A stretch of DNA of 64,000 nucleotides from Halanaerobiales bacterium (GTDB taxonomy: Bacteria; Bacillota; Halanaerobiia; Halanaerobiales; DTU029): the NCBI GenBank assembly GCA_022360715.1, contig JAKSCG010000137.1:62001-126000 (forward strand), given 5' to 3'. A model generated the notes under the pieces. That model saw only the letters and a program-made list of their open reading frames with translations. It ran no database searches and was not told where the DNA came from. The translations under genes and the position numbers were made by a program. This document shows, in pieces, positions 1 to 7,973 of the stretch; position 1 is the first letter of the stretch, and every line of letters starts with the position of its first letter.

Positions 1-1
1 A

Positions 2-805
2 ATTATTTTATTTTTGTTTTTGGTGGGGGTATTTTTGTTGGTTGGTTGTGAGAGAAATGATGTAGATCAGGGATATATAAAAATATCTTGGCAAAATGAA
101 TCTAACACCAAAACAGCATCAATAAGAACGATATCCCAATCAGAGAATGTATCAACTAATAACCTTCCAATAAAAGAACATTATTACTCTACTCAGTCAA
201 CCGAACTAGGTTATGATAGAACTAAGGTATTTGCATTTTATTATAATGAAAATAATGAATTAGTGCCAGATGCGCAATTCGATTTTGTATTTAATGCTCC
301 GGCACACACCATTGAAGAGCTTAACAATAACAATATTACGATGATATTTTCTGAAGCAGGGGAAGGCAATTTAATAGCAAAGTACAATGATTTAACGGCG
401 ACTATTAATTTTACTGTTTTTCCAACTCTATCTATTGGGTGGAATAAGTCGATGCCAAACGTAAAAACGACTTTTAATTTCAAAGAAGGCGCAGCAAACG
501 AACACAATAATGATATTTTTTATGATGAACTTGAAAATAGAGTATACTCTGTTCATGGTTTTGCATTAGTCACTATTCAAGACATGTCGCAATTTTTAGA
601 CGAATTTGGTGCCTTTAATAATTTTGAAGGTTTAAATTATAATATTGGTTATTTGTGGGAAAAACCCTTTGATCATTGGGATTATTTCGACAAGATATTT
701 GTTATAAAAACCCAAAACGGGTATGCAAAAGCATATATGACATTAAGTATGAAACCTCATAAAGATGGCGATATTTGGGAATTTGCGCATGATTACGTTG
801 AATGA
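2..805 (+). CDS. Putative lipoprotein of the prophage (5' end outside window)
   Basis: The frame is open to the left edge (codons from base 2), and the visible part begins inside a hydrophobic signal segment ending in a lipobox-like L-V-G-C followed by ERND. It is therefore a probable lipid-anchored, surface-exposed protein whose true start lies upstream. About 260 residues follow the Cys. They are rich in Asn, Asp and aromatic residues and look like a beta-rich extracytoplasmic domain. I do not recognise the family. A terminator hairpin follows 30 bases after the stop. Its place next to the lysis genes suggests a late phage or lysogenic-conversion lipoprotein, but this is inference. Confidence 0.7.
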   Translation: MILFLFLVGVFLLVGCERNDVDQGYIKISWQNESNTKTASIRTISQSENVSTNNLPIKEHYYSTQSTELGYDRTKVFAFYYNENNELVPDAQFDFVFNAPAHTIEELNNNNITMIFSEAGEGNLIAKYNDLTATINFTVFPTLSIGWNKSMPNVKTTFNFKEGAANEHNNDIFYDELENRVYSVHGFALVTIQDMSQFLDEFGAFNNFEGLNYNIGYLWEKPFDHWDYFDKIFVIKTQNGYAKAYMTLSMKPHKDGDIWEFAHDYVE

Positions 806-835
806 ATTTAATTAAACAGATATAATAAGCAAATC

Positions 836-859
836 AGACCCTTAAAGGGTCTTTTTTTA
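836..859 (+). terminator. Rho-independent terminator
   Basis: A 7-bp perfect stem (AGACCCT/AGGGTCT, loop TAA) is followed by a run of eight T. It separates the lipoprotein gene from the lysis genes. Confidence 0.85.
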
Positions 860-882
860 TGCCTAGGGAAAGGAGTGATGCA

Positions 883-1077
883 ATGAATCCAATAGATATT
901 GGACAGTGGATTTCTAGTTACGGTTTTCCGTCGGCTATAGCCATATATCTTCTTATTAGAATAGAGCCGGCCATAAAGGAATTAACAAAAACAGTTACGC
1001 TGCTATCTGTAGTTGTAGCAAAGACAAATGGAATTGATTATGAGAAGGTGAAAAGAGATTATCAAAAAGGGAATTGA
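883..1077 (+). CDS. YvrJ-like small phage membrane protein
   Basis: A 64-aa protein. The start at 883 is chosen over the upstream ATG at 859 because AAGGAG lies 7 bases before it. The N-terminal part has one hydrophobic segment, with a GFPSAIAIYLLIRIEPAIKE-like stretch that resembles the YvrJ family: short Firmicutes and phage proteins with a GFP motif, a membrane helix, and an amphipathic helix predicted to coil. It lies just before the endolysin and holin, where small membrane proteins often assist lysis. The function of YvrJ proteins is not established. Confidence 0.7.
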   Translation: MNPIDIGQWISSYGFPSAIAIYLLIRIEPAIKELTKTVTLLSVVVAKTNGIDYEKVKRDYQKGN

Positions 1078-1087
1078 GGTCGATACC

Positions 1088-1459
1088 ATGATCAACGATA
1101 TCAAAATCAGCAAAGACTTCTTGCTCAGTGAATTTCACTCGCCGGATACACATACTGTTAAGCTCGACCCTAGATTGATCAAATTAAATCAGGTTTTCCG
1201 GGACAGGGTGGGAGTACCATATACCCCCAATAGCGCCTACCGGACACCCGAGCATAACAAACGGGTTGGCGGGAGTCCAAAGAGCCAGCATTTAGCGGGG
1301 AAAGCGATCGACATACCGCTTTTAAAAGGGTATACGATTGATGAGATGGCAAATATAGCAGAGGAAATAGGCTTTGATGGCATTGGTAAGTACGAAACTT
1401 TTATCCACCTGGATGTTAGGGGAAAACGGGCCAGATGGGATTATCGTGGACAAAAATAA
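1088..1459 (+). CDS. M15-family peptidase, phage endolysin
   Basis: A 123-aa protein that forms a single peptidase M15 domain (D,D-/L,D-carboxypeptidase type), the size expected for a bare catalytic endolysin. The zinc site is visible: His68 and Asp75 in SQHLAGKAIDI, and His107 in FIHLDV. A YRTPEHN segment typical of the fold lies near residue 51. It should cleave peptide cross-links or stems of peptidoglycan during phage lysis. There is no signal peptide and no cell-wall binding domain, so access to the wall would depend on the neighbouring holin. A terminator follows the stop. Confidence 0.88.
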   Translation: MINDIKISKDFLLSEFHSPDTHTVKLDPRLIKLNQVFRDRVGVPYTPNSAYRTPEHNKRVGGSPKSQHLAGKAIDIPLLKGYTIDEMANIAEEIGFDGIGKYETFIHLDVRGKRARWDYRGQK

Positions 1460-1470
1460 TAATAAGGTAT

Positions 1471-1496
1471 CAGGTCGGGGAAACCCGGTTTTTTTA
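1471..1496 (+). terminator. Probable terminator after the endolysin gene
   Basis: A G/C-rich stem (GGTCGGG with CCCGGTT, loop GAAA, two or three G-T pairs) is followed by a T run. Confidence 0.65.
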
Positions 1497-1528
1497 TTAA
1501 AACAACAAACAAAGGAGCGGATTAATTA

Positions 1529-1849
1529 ATGGAAATTTTGAAAATGATTGCTGAATGGGCCATAAGTTTAGGTATTGGGGTATTGATTCTGGAGATATTT
1601 ATTCTAATTGGTAGAAAGGTTTGGGACTTAATTAATAAAAAAGTCGAGGAGACAGAAACCCCTTGGGATGATTTAGCTCGTGATATAGTCGTAGATGCTA
1701 TTGTAAACCTAGAGGATTATCTAAAGCCTGGTAATGTCAAAGAAGTGTTAAGACAGTTCATAACAGAGGTAATTAAGCACCAAAATCCCACAGATACTAA
1801 ATTAATCGAAAAGGCTCAGGCAAAGTTAGATGAACTAGAAAAAAAGTAA
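1529..1849 (+). CDS. Holin-like phage membrane protein
   Basis: A 106-aa protein with an SD (AAAGGAGCGG) 12 bases upstream of the ATG. Residues 8-32 form one transmembrane helix; the rest is charged and helical (PWDDLARDIVVDAIVNLEDYL...). Size, topology and position after the endolysin fit a holin of the LL-H type, though similarity is loose. The gene ends in A-AAA-AAG immediately before its TAA. That heptamer is a canonical -1 slippery sequence, and the -1 frame stays open for another 51 codons, described separately. Confidence 0.6.
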   Translation: MEILKMIAEWAISLGIGVLILEIFILIGRKVWDLINKKVEETETPWDDLARDIVVDAIVNLEDYLKPGNVKEVLRQFITEVIKHQNPTDTKLIEKAQAKLDELEKK

Positions 1850-2001
1850 TATTAGCGGCCGGGTATAAAAAAGTATTTGGAGAAGATCCGGAGAGTATCC
1901 CAATTCCGATTATCCAAAAAGAAATTGGAGATATTTTTTTCCAAGCTGGGTATGAACCAAAGAAAAAACGGCCGTTTATTAATTTTAACAAGAAGTTTTG
2001 A
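1840..2001 (+). other. Possible -1 frameshift extension of the holin-like gene
   Basis: If ribosomes slip back one base on A-AAA-AAG (1840-1846), translation continues in the -1 frame from GTA at 1846 to TGA at 1999-2001. This adds 51 residues (starting VILAAGYKKVFGEDPE) with a plausible protein-like composition. The extension has no ATG and no SD of its own. It could instead be the 3' part of the gene separated by a one-base indel, or a small gene with an unusual start. No strong stimulatory pseudoknot is obvious by eye. Confidence 0.4.
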
Positions 2002-2008
2002 TTAATAC

Positions 2009-2063
2009 TGTTGACACATCAGCCACAAAAAGGCAAAACTGTTTCAAAACACTTGTGTCAACA
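2009..2063. repeat. 10-bp inverted repeat TGTTGACACA / TGTGTCAACA plus a third half-site
   Basis: Perfect 10-bp arms lie at 2009-2018 and 2054-2063 with a 35-base spacer. A related TGTCAACACC lies at 2087-2096 on the edge of the next terminator. There is no T run, so this is not a terminator. Spaced inverted half-sites between the lysis module and the cargo region suggest a protein binding array (regulator or recombinase). The binding protein is unknown. Confidence 0.5.
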
Positions 2064-2090
2064 CTAACAACCAAAAACGATATTTTTGTC

Positions 2091-2134
2091 AACACCGTCT
2101 CCTGGATTTTTCCAGGGACGGTGTTTATTTATTT
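2091..2134 (+). terminator. Strong terminator ending the lysis module
   Basis: The stem AACACCGTC-CCTGG pairs with CCAGG-GACGGTGTT (one bulge, about 14 bp, loop ATTTTT), followed by a T-rich tract. It isolates the lysis genes from the cargo promoter downstream. Confidence 0.85.
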
Positions 2135-2164
2135 TGAAAATTTTTTTTGCTTTTTTTAATAAAC

Positions 2165-2262
2165 CTTGATATATCAAGCCCTAAAAAATATATTTTTTTA
2201 AAAAAGTCCTTGACAAAAATTTGATAACATGATATCATGTAATCAAGATATCAAAAGGGGGA
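2165..2262 (+). promoter_or_regulatory. Promoter with palindromic operators for the prophage cargo region
   Basis: TTGACA (2210-2215) and TATCAT (2233-2238) have a 17-base spacer. A perfect 14-bp palindrome, CTTGATATATCAAG (2165-2178), lies upstream. A second perfect 14-bp palindrome, ACATGATATCATGT (2227-2240), covers the -10. A third GATATCAA-containing site (around 2245-2255) lies between the -10 and the SD. The shared GATAT/ATATC core suggests one repressor with several operators, as at phage early promoters. An SD (AGGGGGAAA) precedes the ATG at 2270. Confidence 0.75.
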
Positions 2263-2269
2263 AATACAA

Positions 2270-3361
2270 ATGATGACCAAAACTTTTAGTTGGAAAACAG
2301 AAACAGGACTGGATTTTGAAATAACAATCAAGGACGAAATGGAAATAACCCAAAAACAGAATGATCTTTATGACAAAAAGGTAAGTATTGTGTCGGCAAG
2401 ACTAAACGGTAACTATTTCCCGACTGACGATGAAGGGGAAATAGATCAAATGACAGTCGAAAAAGCACGCTATCAAGGCCAACATTTAATAATTTTCCGA
2501 ATCAGATATGAAGCATTAGAGTTTGTAAAAAAATTACTGAATATGAAAAACCAATCAGAAGTAGTAAACATAAAAGCGGACCATGAATTTATAGTGTACT
2601 ATCAGCAAGCTGTCGTAACCGCCGACGCAAAAATCGAAAAAATGAAGTTGGCCGAGAAACAAAGAATTGAACAGCTTTTTAACGAATTAAAAGATAACGA
2701 TTTACTTGAAGTAAGATATCACACAAGTCACGGATTTTCTTTATTACATTACGATTTGGACAAACATGATTTTTTTATCGAAGGATTGAGACTTATGAAA
2801 TCACAAAAAGTTGACATCCTGGATGAATATAAAACATACAGTGATTACGGTGATTATCATGTTGAACATAAATACAAATTGAAGTTCAAAATCTTGAAAG
2901 ACTTAATCGAAAAGGCTAAAGAAAAACACGATTTAGAACGGAAACAGCTCCATACAGAAAAAAAGGAAACGGAACAAAGAAAAGCGGATGAATTATTCAT
3001 TTTTGGCACAGAGATACTTTCCAGCGTCGGCAACTTGATGTTACATAGTCTGGGTGCTAAATTTGACGGGGAAATAATCAAAATTTATACCACGGGGATG
3101 ACAAGATTTATGAAGGAGATTCCCCACAATACGACCTACAAAATCAAAAACATTCTCCGTGAGGAAGGTTTTAAGTGGAGTGCCGAAGATACAGAATGGC
3201 AAATTGAAGATACTGAGGAAAACCGGGAAAGAACAATTAATTTACTCAAAAAATATGACACAAAAGTTGATCCTGATAAATTAAACTTACAGCGTTGTTG
3301 GGAATGCGGAAATTGGCATTATCCTAGCGACCTGGACGAGGATGGTTACTGTGGCTGCTAA
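2270..3361 (+). CDS. Unknown prophage protein with C-terminal four-Cys zinc motif
   Basis: A 363-aa protein, first gene behind the operator-rich promoter. It has an N-terminal region of about 130 residues with mixed beta/alpha composition, a helical middle rich in Lys/Glu (around residues 120-250, possible coiled coil), and a segment near 265-325 with a GFKWSAEDTEW motif. The GFKW/W pattern recalls the short repeats in the 377-aa protein encoded at 5462. The last residues hold Cys343, Cys346, Cys361 and Cys363, arranged like a small zinc site. I do not recognise the family. A nucleic-acid-associated role is possible from the zinc motif and neighbours, but unproven. Translation could start at either of two adjacent ATGs. 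Confidence 0.75.
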   Translation: MMTKTFSWKTETGLDFEITIKDEMEITQKQNDLYDKKVSIVSARLNGNYFPTDDEGEIDQMTVEKARYQGQHLIIFRIRYEALEFVKKLLNMKNQSEVVNIKADHEFIVYYQQAVVTADAKIEKMKLAEKQRIEQLFNELKDNDLLEVRYHTSHGFSLLHYDLDKHDFFIEGLRLMKSQKVDILDEYKTYSDYGDYHVEHKYKLKFKILKDLIEKAKEKHDLERKQLHTEKKETEQRKADELFIFGTEILSSVGNLMLHSLGAKFDGEIIKIYTTGMTRFMKEIPHNTTYKIKNILREEGFKWSAEDTEWQIEDTEENRERTINLLKKYDTKVDPDKLNLQRCWECGNWHYPSDLDEDGYCGC

Positions 3362-3378
3362 AGGAGGTGAAAGCAAAA

Positions 3379-3403
3379 AGACCCTCGCGCACGGCGAGGA
3401 TCT
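3379..3403 (+). promoter_or_regulatory. Intergenic mRNA hairpin
   Basis: AGACCCTCGC pairs with GCGAGGATCT (one C-A mismatch, loop GCACG) right after the previous stop. There is no T run. It is one of four hairpins placed between cargo genes and is probably an mRNA stability or processing element. Confidence 0.5.
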
Positions 3404-3475
3404 CCACAAAAAGATTATAACACAAAATCGCACGCTTTACCAGTCTCCTAGTGCAAAGCTGGGAAATAAATTAAA

Positions 3476-4099
3476 ATGGTGAAGATAATGTCAAGAATCA
3501 GTTTGCAAGAAATAATCGAAAAACTTGAAAGTTTATTTTCAAAATTTAACATCAAACTTTTTAATAATCAGCTTGAAAAACCAGTAATTGCGGTTTCGCC
3601 CAACACAAATAGGGATGCCTACGGATGGTGTACAAGTTGGAAAGCCTGGAAAGATGGCGAATCAGAAGGATATTATGAAATAAATATAAGTGCAGAATAT
3701 TTAAACCGACCATTTGAAGAAATATGCGAAACGCTAATTCACGAAATGGTTCACCTTCTGAATTTACAAAATAAAATTAAAGACACCTCAAGAAGTGGGA
3801 TGTACCACAATAAGCGATTCAAGCAGATAGCAGAACAACATGGATTGCTTGTGGATAAAGATACGAAATATGGTTGGTGCATTACAAGGCTAGCAGACGG
3901 AACACTTAAGTATGTAAAATCACTCAATGAACAAGGATTCAAAATTTATAGAAGCAGAGCCGCAAAATCAAAAACATCAAGCAGTTCTTCTTCAAAAAAA
4001 TATGTTTGTCCGCAATGCAGAACTATCATCAGAGCAACTAAAGAAGTAAAAGTTGTATGTGGTAATTGTGACATTGAATTTAAAGAAGAAATTAAATAG
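3476..4099 (+). CDS. SprT-like zinc metalloprotease domain protein
   Basis: A 207-aa protein. The SprT-like domain spans about residues 10-135, with the zinc motif HEMVH (His89, Glu90, His93) and a likely third ligand at His111. A Ser-rich linker (167-173) follows, then a zinc ribbon with Cys178/Cys181 and Cys195/Cys198. This is the SprT/Spartan layout: a metallopeptidase followed by a DNA-binding zinc ribbon. Spartan proteases remove DNA-protein cross-links, and phage SprT proteins are common but mostly uncharacterised. The ATG at 3488 is an alternative start with GGTGA in front. DNA-linked neighbours (helicase, ParB) agree with a DNA-associated role. Confidence 0.85.
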   Translation: MVKIMSRISLQEIIEKLESLFSKFNIKLFNNQLEKPVIAVSPNTNRDAYGWCTSWKAWKDGESEGYYEINISAEYLNRPFEEICETLIHEMVHLLNLQNKIKDTSRSGMYHNKRFKQIAEQHGLLVDKDTKYGWCITRLADGTLKYVKSLNEQGFKIYRSRAAKSKTSSSSSSKKYVCPQCRTIIRATKEVKVVCGNCDIEFKEEIK

Positions 4100-4107
4100 C
4101 CGACTTC

Positions 4108-4124
4108 CCCCGAGCCGATCGGGG
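4108..4124 (+). promoter_or_regulatory. Intergenic mRNA hairpin
   Basis: The stem CCCCGA/TCGGGG with loop GCCGA lies between the SprT gene stop and the SD (AAGGAG, 4135-4140) of the next gene. There is no T run. Confidence 0.5.
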
Positions 4125-4150
4125 AAATAAAATCAAGGAGCTGATTTGCA

Positions 4151-5377
4151 ATGAGAAAAAGAAGAATGGATCTTGAAGTATATCCCGAAGACCCTTGCGT
4201 CTTGTGGGATACAAGAAGCGACGATATATACATATACGTAGAGGAAAATGAAAAATTCCACCAAAAATATGGTGGGAAAAAATATTACAGTTCATGGACT
4301 GGAAAGACTCAGGCAGGCTTCATTGAAGAAAAAATAGACGATTTAATTAAACTTGGTTATTACGATCCTCACCGGAGCCTTCAAAAAAGAGAAGTTGTCG
4401 GATACCGCCTTTGGGACAACATTTGGGGATATGCTCCCGTCATCCACAACGATCATTGCAAAAGTTTGGGCGATGGGGATTATCCCTACGTCCTCACGGA
4501 TAGCAAAAGGGTGGCTTTCGTTTCATTTTGCGAAATGCGAAACGCCATCTTAAATTGGAAAGAATTGTTTGACGGTGAGGACGTCAAGTCCTGCGCCTAC
4601 GAATGGTTCAATCCTGATGGGATAAAGTGGAGGAAGGAGTTCCGGCTCTACAACCCCGACAAATATTGCGGCGTCAACGCAGCCAGATTCATAGATCTGC
4701 GCGAAGAGCGGGAGATCTGCCGCAGAGCAGCATTGTCGGGTGATTACCACAATCTTCTTCTTGAACGTCTTAACATCCTTCCCATTGGAGACTTCTGGTT
4801 TCAGCAAGATTCGTTGGGGATCTTCACACGAAAATGGGATATTGATCCCCGCGATCTTGAAGGAGAGGAGCTCCTCCATGGATGGATTGCTGAAGGAAAC
4901 GGGCTGTTCTACCGCAGAAACGATCTTTTCATCGAAGCTTTTATGGACGTGGATCGAGAGAAGCATTTCCCACGATATACAGGCAACGAACATCTTGGGA
5001 AATATATCGACTACGAGGAAGAGGAGATTCCTCTTCTGTCGTGGACATCAAAATCTATAGAAGAGTGGAAAGAATATTTCCACAACAAAATACTCCGAAA
5101 AGCTCGTAAGGATTGGGTGTATGCAGAAAGGAGCAACAATACATCCGAGGATATTCATAAACTTATGATTATGAATATGGTGAAGTCTGTTTCCATTCAG
5201 GATTCTTTGGACACCGGAAATTGTGATAAGGGTTCGAAGAGCTTTGCAAAAAAATGGGGAATAGAGCTATCTGAGGATGGTTCTGTTCCGGTCGACGTTC
5301 TTCTCCATCATCCACAAATCAAAACCATGTTGAATAATTTCGCGTTCCGCAAAGTAGTGCATTACGCACTATCTTAG
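4151..5377 (+). CDS. Unknown 408-aa prophage protein
   Basis: A 408-aa protein with SD AAGGAG. It is rich in Trp, Tyr and acidic residues and has no transmembrane segment, signal peptide or motif I can name. Clusters such as FNPDGIKWRKEFRLYNPD (around 155) and the C-terminal KSFAKKWGIELSEDGSVPVDVLL may mark separate domains. By eye the gene has more GC-ending codons than its neighbours, suggesting a separate origin. It sits between hairpins at 4108 and 5414 in the cargo operon. Function unknown. Confidence 0.65.
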   Translation: MRKRRMDLEVYPEDPCVLWDTRSDDIYIYVEENEKFHQKYGGKKYYSSWTGKTQAGFIEEKIDDLIKLGYYDPHRSLQKREVVGYRLWDNIWGYAPVIHNDHCKSLGDGDYPYVLTDSKRVAFVSFCEMRNAILNWKELFDGEDVKSCAYEWFNPDGIKWRKEFRLYNPDKYCGVNAARFIDLREEREICRRAALSGDYHNLLLERLNILPIGDFWFQQDSLGIFTRKWDIDPRDLEGEELLHGWIAEGNGLFYRRNDLFIEAFMDVDREKHFPRYTGNEHLGKYIDYEEEEIPLLSWTSKSIEEWKEYFHNKILRKARKDWVYAERSNNTSEDIHKLMIMNMVKSVSIQDSLDTGNCDKGSKSFAKKWGIELSEDGSVPVDVLLHHPQIKTMLNNFAFRKVVHYALS

Positions 5378-5413
5378 TTGACGACTGAAAAAAATGATTA
5401 ACCCAAACCCGCC

Positions 5414-5435
5414 GCCGGGTCGGGAAACACCCGGC
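5414..5435 (+). promoter_or_regulatory. Intergenic mRNA hairpin
   Basis: Perfect 7-bp stem GCCGGGT/ACCCGGC with an 8-base loop, upstream of the SD AAGGAGG at 5448. It is followed by AAAATT rather than a T run, so it is more likely an mRNA processing or stability element than a terminator. Confidence 0.5.
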
Positions 5436-5461
5436 AAAATTAAGTTTAAGGAGGAAAACTG

Positions 5462-6595
5462 ATGAGCTGGTATTATGGAACCTATTCATGTGGCCACGAA
5501 GGGAGAACCCAGGTTTATGGTCCAACAAAAAAGCGTCAGTGGATAGCCGATCGGCGTTTTGAAGGACTGTGTCCTGATTGTTACAAAATAAAATTAGAAG
5601 AAGATAGAACCCGGGCCAATGAAGAAGCGGCCCGGAGAGCCAAAGAAGCAGGATTGCCGGAATTAACCGGTACTGAAAAACCAATAGCTTGGGCCAATAC
5701 GCTCAGGCAGGAAATGATGGAAAAAGCAGAAAAAGAAATTGAACATCATGTTAATAGATATTCGGCCGATGAATTGAAGCTATATAACGCCCTTGAATAT
5801 ATGCTCAAAACCAAAAAGAAGGCTTCATGGTATATTGAGCATAGGCAAAAAAATATAATTGATATTTTAGAGGTCTTGGCCAAAAAAATACCAACTGAAA
5901 AAGATACAATTGAAAAAGAACTCAAAACAGAAGCCATAGTATTTCCCGAAAATAAGAAACATGAAAAAATAGCAGAAATCAAATTGGAAGAAGAAGTCGT
6001 AGCGGTCTATTATCCCAGGAATGACGATTTTTATAATATCGTCAAAAATGACTTGGGATATAGATGGAAAGGTAGCCGGTGGGAAAAAGCAATTAATTAT
6101 AAGACCGGCACCATTGAAGATAGAGCAGCCGAACTAGGGAACAAGCTGCTTAATGCCGGCTTCCCGATCATGATCATGGATGAAGTTGCCAGGAAAAAAG
6201 CAATAGAAGCAGTTTATGAGCCTGAACATGATCTGTGGATAGGCGCCAAAGTTTCCGGCAAATATAAAGGCCAATTTACCATAACCTGGGCCGGTTATGA
6301 TGATACCATGTATCAGAGAGCCCGGAGTCTTCCGGGTTCAAGGTGGAGTGGTTTTGACGTAGTAATTAAGGCTGAGTATTATAAAGAAATAGAAGAATTT
6401 GCTCAGTTGTATAATTTTAAGTTTTCTCCGGGCGCAGTGAAATTATTAAACGAAACTAAAGAAAAAGATCGCTATATCCAAGAAAATGCAGTAAAAGTTG
6501 ATCCGGCCGAATCTAAAGAGAAACTTGAACATAAAGATGGGTTGCAAGAAATATTAGAATCGAAGGAGGGCATTTTGGATGATCTTAAAGACTAA
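5462..6595 (+). CDS. Zinc-ribbon protein with two HARP-like repeats, partner of the SNF2 helicase
   Basis: A 377-aa protein. Residues 1-45 hold a zinc-ribbon pattern (Cys10, His12, Cys37, Cys40). A Lys/Glu-rich helical stretch follows. Two related segments come next: about 165-235 (ending GYRWKGSRWEKAI) and about 255-330 (SLPGSRWSGFDVVIKAEYY). The second matches the logic of HARP-type repeats (LPGxRW followed by a strand and helix) that precede SNF2 helicase domains in SMARCAL1-like annealing helicases. It overlaps the SNF2 gene by 17 bases, so the two halves of such an enzyme seem encoded as separate, translationally coupled proteins. Similarity is read by eye; a profile search is needed. 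Confidence 0.65.
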   Translation: MSWYYGTYSCGHEGRTQVYGPTKKRQWIADRRFEGLCPDCYKIKLEEDRTRANEEAARRAKEAGLPELTGTEKPIAWANTLRQEMMEKAEKEIEHHVNRYSADELKLYNALEYMLKTKKKASWYIEHRQKNIIDILEVLAKKIPTEKDTIEKELKTEAIVFPENKKHEKIAEIKLEEEVVAVYYPRNDDFYNIVKNDLGYRWKGSRWEKAINYKTGTIEDRAAELGNKLLNAGFPIMIMDEVARKKAIEAVYEPEHDLWIGAKVSGKYKGQFTITWAGYDDTMYQRARSLPGSRWSGFDVVIKAEYYKEIEEFAQLYNFKFSPGAVKLLNETKEKDRYIQENAVKVDPAESKEKLEHKDGLQEILESKEGILDDLKD

Positions 6596-7973
6596 ATTAT
6601 ATGATCACCAAATCAAAGCAGTTGAAAAAATAAAAAAAATTAAAGTTGGGGCCTTATATATGGAGATGGGCACGGGCAAAACTCGAACTGCTTTAGAATT
6701 GATCAAAAAAAGGTATAACAAAAATAAAATCGATCACATTCTTTGGCTTTGTCCGTGCTCAGTCAAAGAAACTCTAAAACGGGAATTGATTAAACATGTC
6801 GCCGGAGAACTTTCAATGTTTACAATTTGCGGGATCGAAACCCTTTCATCAAGTATAAAGACCAATTTTAAATTATTAAATTTGGTTGAAAAAAAGAAAG
6901 TACATATTATTGTTGATGAAAGTAATCTGGTTAAAAATCACCGGGCCAAAAGAACGATCAACATTGAAAGATTAGCCGGCAAATGTACTTATAAATTAAT
7001 ATTAAATGGTACTCCGATTAGCAAATGTGAAAAAGATTTATTTTCGCAATGGTATATCCTTGATTGGAGGATTTTGGGGTATCAATCTTTCTGGTCCTTT
7101 GCGGCCAATCACCTGGAATATGATGAAAGAATTAGGGGCAAGATCAGGCGTTGTCTAAATACTGATTATCTGGTTAGGAAAATTGCTCCTTATACTTATC
7201 AAATAAAAAAAGAAGAATGTTTGGAGCTCCCACCTAAAACTTATTCAACTGAATATTATGGGCTTTCTAACGAGCAACAAAAACATTATAAATATGTAGC
7301 CGATAAACTTTTATTTGAACTTGATGAATTGCAGCCGGAGACAATATATAGATTGTTTTCTGGATTGCAAAATGTAATAAGCGGATTCCGGGTAACAGTC
7401 GGAAAGCACTTGAAAAAGACTGCTTTTTTTGATACACCTTTAAAAAATCCGCGAATACAGTTATTACTTGATTTAATCAAAAAAACAGATCATAAAATGA
7501 TTATTTTTTGTAAATTTACTCAAGAAATTAAAGATATAATCAAAGTTCTTAATTATAAATACGGAGAAAAATCAGCGATGCCATTTTATGGTGAGATTAA
7601 TTTGAAACAGAGGCAAGAAAACATTGATGCATTTTATAAGAAAACCAAAACAAGATTTTTAGTAGCTAATAAAACCTGCGCTGGCTATGGTCTTAATCTT
7701 CAGTTTTGCAATTATATTATTTATTATAGTAATGACTGGAATTATGCAACCAGAAGCCAGTCGGAAGATAGGGTGCATCGAATTGGCCAAAAAAATAATG
7801 TCCATATAATAGATATTTGTGCGGATAATAGCTTAGATGAAAGAATCTTAAGTTGTCTATGGAAAAAAGAAAATTTAGTCGACAGTTTTAAACGGCAACT
7901 TGAAAATCAAAAAGATAAAAAAGAATTTTTAAGCAATTATTTTAGATGCAAGGGGGTTTTAGATAATGCCTAA
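6579..7973 (+). CDS. SNF2-family DEAD/H-like helicase/translocase
   Basis: A 464-aa protein, a compact SNF2 core. It has a Q-like motif YDHQIKAV (8-15), Walker A MGTGKT (30-35), motif II DESN (113-116, in place of DEAH), motif III-like NGTP near 144, IIFCKFTQE (start of RecA domain 2, near 309), and C-terminal GYGLNLQ and QSEDRVHRIGQ (motifs V and VI). It should use ATP to translocate on duplex DNA. There is no accessory domain; HARP-like repeats are supplied by the preceding overlapping gene. SD AAGGAGGG lies 8 bases before the ATG, inside the upstream gene. It also overlaps the next gene by 8 bases. Confidence 0.92.
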   Translation: MILKTKLYDHQIKAVEKIKKIKVGALYMEMGTGKTRTALELIKKRYNKNKIDHILWLCPCSVKETLKRELIKHVAGELSMFTICGIETLSSSIKTNFKLLNLVEKKKVHIIVDESNLVKNHRAKRTINIERLAGKCTYKLILNGTPISKCEKDLFSQWYILDWRILGYQSFWSFAANHLEYDERIRGKIRRCLNTDYLVRKIAPYTYQIKKEECLELPPKTYSTEYYGLSNEQQKHYKYVADKLLFELDELQPETIYRLFSGLQNVISGFRVTVGKHLKKTAFFDTPLKNPRIQLLLDLIKKTDHKMIIFCKFTQEIKDIIKVLNYKYGEKSAMPFYGEINLKQRQENIDAFYKKTKTRFLVANKTCAGYGLNLQFCNYIIYYSNDWNYATRSQSEDRVHRIGQKNNVHIIDICADNSLDERILSCLWKKENLVDSFKRQLENQKDKKEFLSNYFRCKGVLDNA

